7,064 nucleotides of DNA from Syntrophales bacterium (GTDB taxonomy: Bacteria; Desulfobacterota; Syntrophia; Syntrophales; UBA2210): assembly GCA_030655735.1 (NCBI GenBank), contig JAUSPK010000156.1, forward strand, positions 1-7,064. The letters are read 5' to 3'. This document shows positions 1-6,948 of the stretch, piece after piece (within the stretch, counting starts at the first letter, position 1; each line of letters starts with the position of its first letter). Made by a program: the position numbers and the translations under genes. The notes beneath the pieces are model-generated. The model made no database searches. It saw only the letters and a program-made list of their open reading frames with translations, and was not told where the DNA came from.

Positions 1-203
1 GGTATATCGCTAAGAATGGTCAAGGGATACAGCACATAGCCCTCAGGGTTGACGATATCGAAGCGGCCCTCGAGGAGCTGAAGGGCAGGGGAGTCAGATT
101 GATTGATGAAACGCCCAGGCGCGGCGCGGGTGGCACAAAGATTGCCTTTATACACCCCAAGGCCACCGGGGGAGTGCTCCTGGAATTGTGCCAGAGGGAC
201 TGA
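1..203 (+). CDS. mce: Methylmalonyl-CoA epimerase, C-terminal part (5' end outside window)
   Basis: The open frame begins at base 3 and ends with TGA at 201-203, giving the last 66 residues of a glyoxalase-fold (vicinal oxygen chelate) protein. The enzyme interconverts (S)- and (R)-methylmalonyl-CoA in the cytoplasm, feeding the mutase encoded two genes downstream. The fragment shows the family pattern: GIQHIALRVDD near its start, then a GAGGTKIAFIHPK stretch and a GGVLLELCQ end. From what I recall of the Propionibacterium enzyme, two metal ligands are His91 and Glu141; here His11 and Glu61 of the fragment sit the same 50 residues apart, so the C-terminal half of the metal site is intact. The N-terminal ligands are outside the window. 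It is followed after 49 bases by the carboxyltransferase gene on the same strand. The identification is strong; only the start is unknown. Confidence 0.93.
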   Translation, partial: YIAKNGQGIQHIALRVDDIEAALEELKGRGVRLIDETPRRGAGGTKIAFIHPKATGGVLLELCQRD

Positions 204-238
204 ACCGACCGGTTTCTTTAAAAAGTGGCTACTATATT

Positions 239-245
239 GGGAGGA
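239..245 (+). promoter_or_regulatory. Ribosome binding site of the 12S-like carboxyltransferase gene
   Basis: GGGAGGA lies 7 bases before the ATG at 253. It decides the start: the open frame extends upstream to an ATG at 103, but that part overlaps the epimerase gene and its first 50 residues do not resemble the family. Confidence 0.75.
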
Positions 246-252
246 TAGAGCG

Positions 253-1788
253 ATGACGAATCAGGAAAAGATGGACGCACTGAAGGAAAGGGCGAAAAAG
301 ATTGAAGCGGGTGGCGGAGAGAAGGCCATCGCAAAGCTGCACGCAAGCGGGAGACTGACCGCTCGGGAGCGGCTGGCCCTTCTGTTTGATAAAGGCAGTT
401 TCGTGGAGTTGTATAAGTTTGTCGAGCACCGATGCACGAACTTCGGTATGGGTACAAAGGAGATTCCGGGCGAAGGGGTGGTAACGGGCTATGGCAGCGT
501 CGACGGGAGGACGGTATTCGCGTACGCCCAGGACTTCGGTATGATGGGCGGATCGTTGGGCGAGATGCATGCCACCAAAATCGTCAAGTGCCTGGAGCAG
601 GCCACCAAAGTGGGGTGTCCGGTTGTCGGCATGAACGACTCCGGCGGGGCCCGCATCCATGAGGCCGTTGATGCCCTCGCTGGCTACGGAAGAATATTCT
701 ATAAAAACACCATGGCCTCCGGGGTCATCCCCCAGATCTGCGCGATTATGGGGCCCTCGGCCGGCGGGGCGGTGTATTCGCCGGCCCTGATGGACTTTGT
801 CTATATGGTCAAGAAGGATTACGCCCAGATGTTCATCACCGGCCCGCTCGTGGTGAAGTCCGTAACGGGTGAAGAGGTCTCCGCCGTTGAACTGGGGGGC
901 GCGATAACGCACAACCAGAAGAGCGGAAATTCTCACTTTGTGGCGGACAGTGATGAGGACTGCATTTGTCAGATCAAACAGCTGCTGAGTTACCTCCCGT
1001 CAAGCCACAACGAGCGGCCGCCCGTTATTGCCTGTGATGACCCGGTCGATCGCCGGGAAGAGAAGCTCAACACGATCGTCCCTGAGAGCAGTAAACGCCC
1101 CTATGATATGAAAAAATTGATAAAGCTGGTGGTGGACCATGGCGAGATCTACGAGAGCCAGTCCCTCTTTGCCCAGAACATCATTACCTGTTTTGCCCGC
1201 ATGGATGGATCTCCCGTCGGAATCATAGCGAACCAGCCGCTTGCTATGGCAGGGTGCCTGGATATCAATGCCTCCGACAAGGCGGCCCGTTTCATCCGTT
1301 TCTGTGACTGTTTCAATGTACCGATTCTGACCTTTGTCGATGTGCCCGGTTACCTGCCGGGGATCAATCAGGAGTTCGGCGGGATCATCAGGCACGGGGC
1401 AAAGCTGCTGTACGCATATCCCGAAGCAACGGTGCCGAAGATAACGATCGTTATTCGTAAGGCTTACGGCGGGGCGTATCTCGGGATGTGTTCGAGTGAG
1501 GCCGGTGCCGACATGGTTATTGCCTGGCCGACGGCCGAGATTGCCGTGATGGGAGCGGATGGCGCGGCGAACATTATATTCCGGAATGAACCTGACGACC
1601 TGAAACAGCAGAAGAAAGAGGAGTATATTGAGGAGTTTGCTACCCCATACCAGGCAGCCGCGCGCGGTATGGTCGGACAGGTTATCGAACCGAGTGAGAC
1701 ACGGCCGGTGATCATCAGCGCGCTCAAGATGCTGGAGGACAAAGAGGATGAGCGTCCTTACAAGAAACACGGAAACATTCCCCTGTAA
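253..1788 (+). CDS. Acyl-CoA carboxyltransferase, 12S/MmdA/PccB type (methylmalonyl-CoA/propionyl-CoA)
   Basis: This 511-residue protein is the usual length of the biotin-dependent carboxyltransferase subunit that moves a carboxyl group between carrier biotin and propionyl-CoA/methylmalonyl-CoA. It has two crotonase-like halves. The N-terminal half has NDSGGARIHEAVDALAGYG (129-146) and the oxyanion-hole stretch GPSAGGAVYSPA (167-178). The C-terminal half has FVDVPGYLPG (361-370), RKAYGGAYLGMCSS (402-415) and AWPTAEIAVMGADGAAN (424-440). It ends in KKHGNIPL, typical of the family. Residue 410 is Leu where actinobacterial propionyl-CoA carboxylases, as I recall them, have Asp. The Leu version resembles transcarboxylase 12S and Na+-pumping methylmalonyl-CoA decarboxylase alpha subunits. 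The start at 253 is chosen for its ribosome binding site and family N-terminus. Neighbours (epimerase, mutase) fix the substrate as C3/C4 acyl-CoA. Carboxylase, decarboxylase and transcarboxylase roles cannot be separated here, so no symbol is given. Confidence 0.93.
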   Translation: MTNQEKMDALKERAKKIEAGGGEKAIAKLHASGRLTARERLALLFDKGSFVELYKFVEHRCTNFGMGTKEIPGEGVVTGYGSVDGRTVFAYAQDFGMMGGSLGEMHATKIVKCLEQATKVGCPVVGMNDSGGARIHEAVDALAGYGRIFYKNTMASGVIPQICAIMGPSAGGAVYSPALMDFVYMVKKDYAQMFITGPLVVKSVTGEEVSAVELGGAITHNQKSGNSHFVADSDEDCICQIKQLLSYLPSSHNERPPVIACDDPVDRREEKLNTIVPESSKRPYDMKKLIKLVVDHGEIYESQSLFAQNIITCFARMDGSPVGIIANQPLAMAGCLDINASDKAARFIRFCDCFNVPILTFVDVPGYLPGINQEFGGIIRHGAKLLYAYPEATVPKITIVIRKAYGGAYLGMCSSEAGADMVIAWPTAEIAVMGADGAANIIFRNEPDDLKQQKKEEYIEEFATPYQAAARGMVGQVIEPSETRPVIISALKMLEDKEDERPYKKHGNIPL

Positions 1789-1806
1789 AAGGGAAGAGAA
1801 GTAATT

Positions 1807-1830
1807 AATTCCTTGACATTGCAAGGAGTT
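1807..1830 (+). terminator. Hairpin with short T tract, possible weak terminator or attenuator
   Basis: AATTCCTTG (1807-1815) pairs with CAAGGAGTT (1822-1830) around a 6-base loop, ACATTG, giving 9 pairs including one G-T wobble. The 3' arm runs into two more T residues and then ATAC. It begins 18 bases after the stop of the carboxyltransferase gene and ends 51 bases before the mutase start. The stem is AT-rich and the T tract is only four bases, two of them in the stem, so any termination would be partial. A second CAAGGA at 1836-1841 could pair with the same 5' arm instead. The structure is read directly from the sequence; the function is inferred. Confidence 0.35.
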
Positions 1831-1861
1831 TTATACAAGGAACAGTGCAATACGAGATATC

Positions 1862-1870
1862 AGGAAGGGA
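1862..1870 (+). promoter_or_regulatory. Ribosome binding site of the mutase gene
   Basis: AGGAAGGGA lies 11 bases before the ATG at 1882. It supports that start over the earlier TTG at 1813 in the same frame, which has no good binding site at the right distance and falls inside the hairpin. Confidence 0.55.
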
Positions 1871-1881
1871 AGAATGGAATC

Positions 1882-4014
1882 ATGGCAGAACATCCGGATA
1901 TAAAAAAATGGAGAGAACTCGCGGAAAAGGGTCTAAAGGGAAAGCCGGTCGAATCCCTGAACTGGATGACCCCGGAGGGAATCCAGGTAAAACCCCTGTA
2001 CACGGCCGAAGACCTTGAGGCGTTGGAATGCGTCAATACACTTCCGGGGCTTCCCCCCTATGACAGGGGGCCTCAGGCCACCATGTACGCCCAGAGGCCA
2101 TGGACGATCCGGCAGTATGCCGGGTTCTCCACGGCGAAGGAATCGAATGAATTTTATCGAAGGAATCTCGCCGCCGGTCAGAAGGGGCTTTCGGTGGCCT
2201 TTGACCTTGCGACCCACCGGGGGTACGATTCCGATCATGCCCGGGTGGTCGGCGATATCGGAAAGGCCGGCGTCGCAATAGACTCTGTGGAGGATATGAA
2301 GGTCCTCTTCGATCAGATTCCGCTGGATCAGATGTCGGTCTCCATGACCATGAATGGCGCCGTTCTTCCCTGCCTCGCGGGGTATATCGTTGCGGCGGAG
2401 GAACAGGGGGTCACGCAGGACAAGCTTTCGGGGACCATACAGAACGACATCCTCAAGGAATACCTCACACGAAATACGTACATATACCCTCCGGGCCCTT
2501 CCATGAGGATCGTTTCGGACATTATCGGATACTGCTCGAAGAATATGCCCCGGTACAATACCGTCAGCATCAGCGGGTATCACATGATGGAGGCCGGAGC
2601 GAACTCCGTGCTTCAGACCGCATTTACCCTGGCCGACGGGCTTCAGTATGTGAGAACGGCCCTTGATGCCGGGCTTGACATAGACGCATTCGCGCCGCGA
2701 CTCTCATTCTTCTTCGGGATCGGGATGAACTTCTTCATGGAGATTGCCATGCTGAGGGCAGCCCGCTTTCTCTGGCATGAGTTGATCAGTCAGTTTAATC
2801 CCCAGAACCCGAAATCCGCCATGCTCAGGACCCACTGCCAGACATCAGGCTGGAGCCTGACGGAACAGGACCCCTACAACAACATCGTGCGCACCACGAT
2901 AGAATGCCTGGCCGCATCCCTGGGTGGTACCCAGTCCCTCCATACCAACTCATTCGATGAGGCCGTGGCCACCCCCTCCGACTTTTCCTCCAGGATCGCG
3001 CGGAACACCCAGATCATCGTTCAGGAAGAGGCCCAGGTCTGCCACGTAATAGATCCGCTCGGTGGGTCCTATTATGTCGAGGCCCTGACGGACGGGATCA
3101 TAAAAGAGGCGCGAAAAATCATTGAAGAGGTTGAACAGCTGGGCGGCATGGCCAAGGCCATCGAGACCGGGATGCCGAAGATGCGCATAGAAGAATCGGC
3201 GGCCCGTAAGCAGGCCCGGATAGACCAGGGTCTGGATGTGATCGTGGGTGTTAACAAGTATAAGATAGAGGAAGAACCCCTCGATAATATCCGTGAGGTA
3301 TCGGAGGCGGTTCGGAATGAGCAGATCGCCAGGCTGCAGGAGCTCAAGAAGAGCCGGGACCCCGCCGCCGTGCAGAAGACCCTGGAGGCCTTGACAAACT
3401 GCGCTGAATCGGGGGAGGGGAACCTGCTTGAGATGGCGATATCCGCCGCACGGGCCAGGGCGACGGTCGGAGAGATGTCGTGGGCCATGGAGCAGGTCTT
3501 CGGACGGTATATCGCGACCACCCAGTGTATATCCGGGGCCTATGCCGCAGAGTACGCGGACAGCGAGATATTCGCCTCAGCCAAGAAGCGGGCGGGTGAC
3601 TTCATGGAACGGGAAGGGAGACGGCCGCGGATGCTGGTTGTCAAGATGGGGCAGGATGGCCACGACCGCGGGAGCAAGGTGATCGCCACGGCCTATGCCG
3701 ATCTTGGATTTGATGTGGATATTGGTCCCATGTTCCAGACCCCCCGGGAGGCGGCCAAGATGGCGGTGGAGAACGATGTCCATGTCGTCGGCGTCTCTAG
3801 CCTGGCCGCCGGACACAAGGCGCTTGTCCCCCAGCTCTTAGAGAATCTCGAAAAAGAGGGGGGAGGAGATATCAAGGTCATCGTCGGTGGCGTGATCCCT
3901 CATGGTGATTATGAGTTTCTCTATAATGCCGGTGTGGCGGCGATATTCGGTCCGGGGACACCCATCCTGGAATCCGCGAACAAGGTCCTGAACATCCTGG
4001 AGCAGGGTGCATGA
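1882..4014 (+). CDS. Methylmalonyl-CoA mutase, single-chain, adenosylcobalamin-dependent
   Basis: This 710-residue enzyme interconverts (R)-methylmalonyl-CoA and succinyl-CoA by a radical carbon-skeleton rearrangement. Residues of about 30-545 form the substrate-binding TIM barrel (PWTIRQYAGFSTA at 73-85, SGYHMMEAGA at 231-240, HTNSFDEA at 354-361). Residues of about 583-710 form the B12 domain, with DGHDRG at 592-597; His594 is the expected lower cobalt ligand. VGVSSLAAGH (636-645) and VGGVIPHGDY (668-677) line the cofactor tail. Counting from the Propionibacterium enzyme as I recall it, Tyr79, Arg197 and His234 match Tyr89, Arg207 and His244. Tyr and Arg at these places mark methylmalonyl-CoA rather than isobutyryl-CoA mutases, which have Phe and Gln. 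Both domains are in one chain, as in human and E. coli enzymes, so a homodimer is likely. Residue 65 is Gln where Propionibacterium has Tyr75. The start at 1882 gives a normal family N-terminus. The gene overlaps the chaperone gene by four bases. Confidence 0.96.
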   Translation: MAEHPDIKKWRELAEKGLKGKPVESLNWMTPEGIQVKPLYTAEDLEALECVNTLPGLPPYDRGPQATMYAQRPWTIRQYAGFSTAKESNEFYRRNLAAGQKGLSVAFDLATHRGYDSDHARVVGDIGKAGVAIDSVEDMKVLFDQIPLDQMSVSMTMNGAVLPCLAGYIVAAEEQGVTQDKLSGTIQNDILKEYLTRNTYIYPPGPSMRIVSDIIGYCSKNMPRYNTVSISGYHMMEAGANSVLQTAFTLADGLQYVRTALDAGLDIDAFAPRLSFFFGIGMNFFMEIAMLRAARFLWHELISQFNPQNPKSAMLRTHCQTSGWSLTEQDPYNNIVRTTIECLAASLGGTQSLHTNSFDEAVATPSDFSSRIARNTQIIVQEEAQVCHVIDPLGGSYYVEALTDGIIKEARKIIEEVEQLGGMAKAIETGMPKMRIEESAARKQARIDQGLDVIVGVNKYKIEEEPLDNIREVSEAVRNEQIARLQELKKSRDPAAVQKTLEALTNCAESGEGNLLEMAISAARARATVGEMSWAMEQVFGRYIATTQCISGAYAAEYADSEIFASAKKRAGDFMEREGRRPRMLVVKMGQDGHDRGSKVIATAYADLGFDVDIGPMFQTPREAAKMAVENDVHVVGVSSLAAGHKALVPQLLENLEKEGGGDIKVIVGGVIPHGDYEFLYNAGVAAIFGPGTPILESANKVLNILEQGA

Positions 4015-4994
4015 TATCAGCTGATATCCAGCCATATATAGACGGAGTGCTCAGACACGACAGGCGTATGATCTCCAAGACCATTACGCTGATCGAAAGT
4101 TCACTCCCGAAGCACAAGAAGACGGCACGGCTTGTCATTGATCAACTGATTCCTCACACGGGGAAGGCCATACGCCTCGGAGTAACGGGGGTACCTGGCG
4201 CGGGGAAGAGCACCTTCATAGAGGCCCTTGGTATGGTACTGGTGAAAGAGGGGTACAGTGTGGCCGTTCTCGCCGTTGACCCGAGCAGTGTGAGAAGCGG
4301 GGGGAGCGTTCTGGCGGATAAAACCCGCATGGAAAAACTCTCCACCCATGAGAATGCCTTTATCCGGCCCTCCCCCTCAGGGGGTACCCTCGGGGGCGTT
4401 GCAAGCAAGACCAGAGAGACCATGCTTGTCTGTGAGGCTGCCGGCTTTGATGTAGTGATCGTTGAAACCCTGGGCTCCGGTCAATCCGAGGTTGCGGTGG
4501 CCTCCATGGTCGATTTCTTCCTGATGCTGATGATATCCGGAGCGGGAGACGAACTTCAGGGGATAAAAAAGGGGATCTTGGAGCTGATCGATGCGATTGC
4601 CATCAACAAGGCCGATGGCGACAATATGCAGAGAGCGGCCTTTGCACGTAAACAGTTCGAGACGGCCCTCCATTTTTCGGCCCCGTCCTCCCCCAACTGG
4701 TCTCCCCCCGTTCTTCTCTGCAGTTCCCTGGAATTGACCGGCATACAGGAGATCTGGGATGTCGTCCTGAAACACAGGGGAAAAATGACATCTACCGGCG
4801 AACTGGAGATAAAACGGGAAAAACAGGCCATTGACTGGATGTGGTTTCTGGTTAAAGAGGGGCTTTCCGAGTGGTTTTATAAAAACCCCTATGTCAAGAC
4901 GATGATACCAAAGATTGAAAGGGAGGTGGAAGAGGGGACGACCGCCCCGACCACCGCCGCGGATAAGCTGCTTTTTTTCCTGGACGAGAAGTGA
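4011..4994 (+). CDS. meaB: MeaB/ArgK-type G-protein chaperone of methylmalonyl-CoA mutase
   Basis: This 327-residue SIMIBI-class GTPase escorts adenosylcobalamin into the mutase and protects it from inactivation, in the cytoplasm and bound to the mutase. The P-loop is GVPGAGKS (60-67). DPSS (90-93) follows the strand after it. The switch II segment reads VETLGSGQSE (151-160). GAGDELQGIKKG (177-188) matches the segment called switch III in Methylobacterium MeaB. NKAD (199-202) is the guanine-specificity motif, and CSS (about 238-240) is the likely G5 loop. The C-terminal part (about 265-327) is the usual helical dimerisation arm. Length is normal. Its ATG overlaps the mutase stop as ATGA, with GGAG 8 bases upstream inside the mutase gene, so the two are translationally coupled. 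The switch II segment differs from the usual VETVGVGQSE at two positions. Identification is secure. Confidence 0.95.
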   Translation: MISADIQPYIDGVLRHDRRMISKTITLIESSLPKHKKTARLVIDQLIPHTGKAIRLGVTGVPGAGKSTFIEALGMVLVKEGYSVAVLAVDPSSVRSGGSVLADKTRMEKLSTHENAFIRPSPSGGTLGGVASKTRETMLVCEAAGFDVVIVETLGSGQSEVAVASMVDFFLMLMISGAGDELQGIKKGILELIDAIAINKADGDNMQRAAFARKQFETALHFSAPSSPNWSPPVLLCSSLELTGIQEIWDVVLKHRGKMTSTGELEIKREKQAIDWMWFLVKEGLSEWFYKNPYVKTMIPKIEREVEEGTTAPTTAADKLLFFLDEK

Positions 4995-5037
4995 GTATTT
5001 CCCGGTACAGCAGATTTTTCATACAGCAAGGAATGAC

Positions 5038-5044
5038 AGGAGGG
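5038..5044 (+). promoter_or_regulatory. Strong ribosome binding site of the GcdA-type gene
   Basis: AGGAGGG lies 10 bases before the ATG at 5055 and is close to the full anti-16S match. The 60-base gap before this gene (4995-5054) has no clear promoter or terminator. It contains TACAGCA twice (5006-5012 and 5022-5028). I infer read-through from the chaperone gene. Confidence 0.7.
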
Positions 5045-5054
5045 ACGTTACGAA

Positions 5055-6824
5055 ATGATACCATATTTAAAGATGGACGATTTTGGAAGGCCTCTGAAGG
5101 AATCACAGATAAAGAGGATGGAGGAAAACGTAGCCCTGGCGCAGGAGGTCATGCGGGGGATTGATGCGGAGGCCCTGCGGATCAAGGGGGTTGGAATCCC
5201 GATCGAGAAGGTTCATCAGCGCGGCGATATGACCGTGTGGGAACGGATCGAGTATCTGGCCGACCCCGGGACGTTTTGCCCCCTCCACACCATCTTTGAC
5301 CCCGACCACGAGGAATCCGGAAGCACAGGGGTGGTCGACGGTCTTGCCCGGATCAACGGCCGGTGGTGCATGCTGATCGGGTTCAACAACAAGTGGATGG
5401 CCGGCGCCTGGATAGCCGGGCAGCCCGAGAACAATCTCCGGGCCACCGATATTGCAAAGATCATGAACCTCCCCCTCGTCTGGCTGGTGAACTGTTCCGG
5501 CGTCAAACTGCCGGAGCAGGAGAAGATGTATGCCAACCGTCGCGGCCAGGGGACCTGCTTCTACCGGCACGCGGAGCTGGAAAAACTGGGCATCCCCGTT
5601 CTGGCGGGTATCTACGGCACCAATCCCGCCGGAGGAGGATACCAGGGGATCAGCCCCACCATACTGCTGGCGCACAAGAACTGTAACATAGCGGTGGGCG
5701 GCGGCGGCATCGTGGGGGGGATGAGTCCCAAGGGATATTTCGATGAAGAGAGTGCGGAGGAGTTGATCACCGCCACCCGTCATTTCAAGTCTGTCCCGCC
5801 GGGGAGTGTCAAGATCCATTACGACGAGACCGGGTTCTTCAGGGCGGTCTTTGATGAGGAAACGCAGGTCCTGGATGCCCTGAAGGACTACATGACGGGT
5901 CTCCCCGCGTATGACCCCCGGTTCTTCCGCCTTGCTGTACCGGCAGAGCCCAAATATTCCCCGTCGGAGCTGCCGTACCTGATAAGCATGAATCCGAAGG
6001 CGGGGTATGATTTCGACAACGTCCTTGCCCGCCTGGTTGACAACAGCCAGCATCTAGAGTTCAGACCCGGATACGGTCCGGAGATCTACACGGGGCTTGT
6101 CATGATAGACGGGTTCCTGATGGCTGTCATCGGCAACCGCCAGGGACTGCTGCCTAACTATCCCGAATATACGAATGAGTATATCGGTGTGGGGGGCAAG
6201 CTCTACCGCCAGGGCCTGATCAAGATGAATGAATTTGTGACGCAGTGCGGTCGTGACAGGCTTCCTATCATCTGGTTCCAGGACACCTCCGGGATTGATG
6301 TGGGTGATACCGCAGAAAAGGCGGAGCTCCTCGGCCTGGGGCAGTCGCTGATCTACTCGGTAGAGCAGACCAACGTGCCGATGATGCTGATCGTCCTGCG
6401 CAAGGGGACGGCGGCGGCCCATTACGTGATGGGAGGTCCCACTGCCAATAACAACAATGCCTTTACCCTTGGCACCCCCAGTACCGAGATCAATGTGATG
6501 CACGGCGAGACGGCTGCCGCCGCAAGTTACTCGAGGAGGCTTGTCAAGGAGAAGGATGCCGGTAATTCACTCAAGCCGGTTATTGAAAAGATGAACGAGA
6601 TGGTCCAGCATTACCGTGATACATCCCGGCCGGTGTACTGCGCCAAGACGGGGATGGTGGATGAGGTCGTGCGTTTCGAAGACATGCGCCGGTACATGGT
6701 GGCATTTTCCAACGGTGTCTATCAGAACCCACGGTCGATATGTCCCCGCCACCAGATGATGCTCCCGAGGCTTATACAGTCGCAGATTGTCAAGGGCCTT
6801 GACAGGCCGGGGAAAGAGGAATAG
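5055..6824 (+). CDS. gcdA: Glutaconyl-CoA decarboxylase alpha subunit-like carboxyltransferase
   Basis: This 589-residue protein matches the length and pattern of the Acidaminococcus fermentans GcdA (about 587 residues). GcdA takes the distal carboxyl of glutaconyl-CoA onto carrier biotin, releasing crotonyl-CoA. Motifs that I recognise as GcdA-like rather than 12S-like are NCSGVKLPEQEKMYANRRG (146-164), GIYGTNPAGGGY (185-196), GGGGIVGGMSPKG (215-227), GGKLYRQGLIKMNEFV (380-395), WFQDTSGIDVG (407-417), EKAELLGLGQSLIYS (421-435), LRKGTAAAHYVMGGP (448-462) and QNPRSICPRHQMMLPR (557-572). The two halves each carry a glycine-rich oxyanion loop (191-195 and 451-461). No membrane segment is evident, as expected: in the classical enzyme the Na+ pump is a separate beta subunit. 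The gene sits 60 bases after meaB and 124 bases before the biotin carrier gene. The family is clear. The substrate in this organism is less sure, because the neighbours belong to methylmalonyl-CoA metabolism. Confidence 0.88.
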   Translation: MIPYLKMDDFGRPLKESQIKRMEENVALAQEVMRGIDAEALRIKGVGIPIEKVHQRGDMTVWERIEYLADPGTFCPLHTIFDPDHEESGSTGVVDGLARINGRWCMLIGFNNKWMAGAWIAGQPENNLRATDIAKIMNLPLVWLVNCSGVKLPEQEKMYANRRGQGTCFYRHAELEKLGIPVLAGIYGTNPAGGGYQGISPTILLAHKNCNIAVGGGGIVGGMSPKGYFDEESAEELITATRHFKSVPPGSVKIHYDETGFFRAVFDEETQVLDALKDYMTGLPAYDPRFFRLAVPAEPKYSPSELPYLISMNPKAGYDFDNVLARLVDNSQHLEFRPGYGPEIYTGLVMIDGFLMAVIGNRQGLLPNYPEYTNEYIGVGGKLYRQGLIKMNEFVTQCGRDRLPIIWFQDTSGIDVGDTAEKAELLGLGQSLIYSVEQTNVPMMLIVLRKGTAAAHYVMGGPTANNNNAFTLGTPSTEINVMHGETAAAASYSRRLVKEKDAGNSLKPVIEKMNEMVQHYRDTSRPVYCAKTGMVDEVVRFEDMRRYMVAFSNGVYQNPRSICPRHQMMLPRLIQSQIVKGLDRPGKEE

Positions 6825-6893
6825 AAGCGTGGTGCGATCGGCTGCTGCGGGTGTTCTTCAGCGTCGGTTGCCCCATAGAGATATAAGGGTATA

Positions 6894-6925
6894 TTGTCAG
6901 GGGTGCCCCTGCTGCAGTATATAAT
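6894..6925 (+). promoter_or_regulatory. Candidate sigma-70-type promoter before the biotin carrier gene
   Basis: A perfect TATAAT lies at 6920-6925 and TTGTCA (5 of 6 to consensus) at 6894-6899. The spacer is 20 bases, longer than the usual 16-18, so the promoter would be weak or need an activator. Transcription would start near 6932, leaving a leader of under 20 bases that still contains the ribosome binding site. The 124-base gap here is the largest in the cluster. The rest of it (6825-6890) shows no gene; it contains a 5-base AT hairpin, ATATA/TATAT, at 6881-6894. Confidence 0.35.
6898..6911. repeat. Perfect palindrome in the promoter spacer
   Basis: CAGGGGTGCCCCTG reads as 6-base arms, CAGGGG and CCCCTG, around TG. 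It lies wholly between the candidate -35 and -10 boxes, touching the -35. It could be an operator or a small hairpin; with no T tract after it, it is not a normal terminator. Confidence 0.4.
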
Positions 6926-6935
6926 CAAAATTATC

Positions 6936-6942
6936 AGGAGGA
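6936..6942 (+). promoter_or_regulatory. Ribosome binding site of the biotin carrier gene
   Basis: AGGAGGA ends 6 bases before the ATG at 6949. An in-frame ATG at 6943 directly abuts the site and is therefore too close to be used, so 6949 is the start. Confidence 0.75.
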
Positions 6943-6948
6943 ATGGAA

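Noticed and set aside
233..238. TATATT as a -10 box before the 12S-like gene
   Set aside because: No -35 box at a fitting distance, and transcription would start within the ribosome binding site.
103..252. A 50-residue N-terminal extension of the 12S-like carboxyltransferase from an ATG at 103
   Set aside because: It overlaps the well-conserved epimerase frame by about 100 bases, has no family likeness and lacks a ribosome binding site; the ATG at 253 has a good one.
232..936. A 234-residue open frame on the minus strand
   Set aside because: It lies antisense to the carboxyltransferase gene and is a shadow of its codon bias, with no recognisable domain. The long minus-strand frames at 1000-1824, 1933-2583, 5103-6053 and 6054-6503 are rejected for the same reason.
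1813..1837. TTGACA and TATACA as a promoter before the mutase
   Set aside because: The spacer is only 13 bases, too short for a sigma-70 promoter; the same bases are better explained by the hairpin.
1813..1881. A TTG start giving a mutase with 23 extra residues
   Set aside because: The start codon lies inside the hairpin, the extra residues do not look like a mutase N-terminus, and ATG 1882 gives the normal length.
6866..6909. Near-identical GGTTGCCCC (6866-6874) and GGGTGCCCC (6901-6909) as a direct repeat
   Set aside because: Nine bases with one mismatch in G/C-rich sequence is weak, and the second copy is already part of the palindrome.
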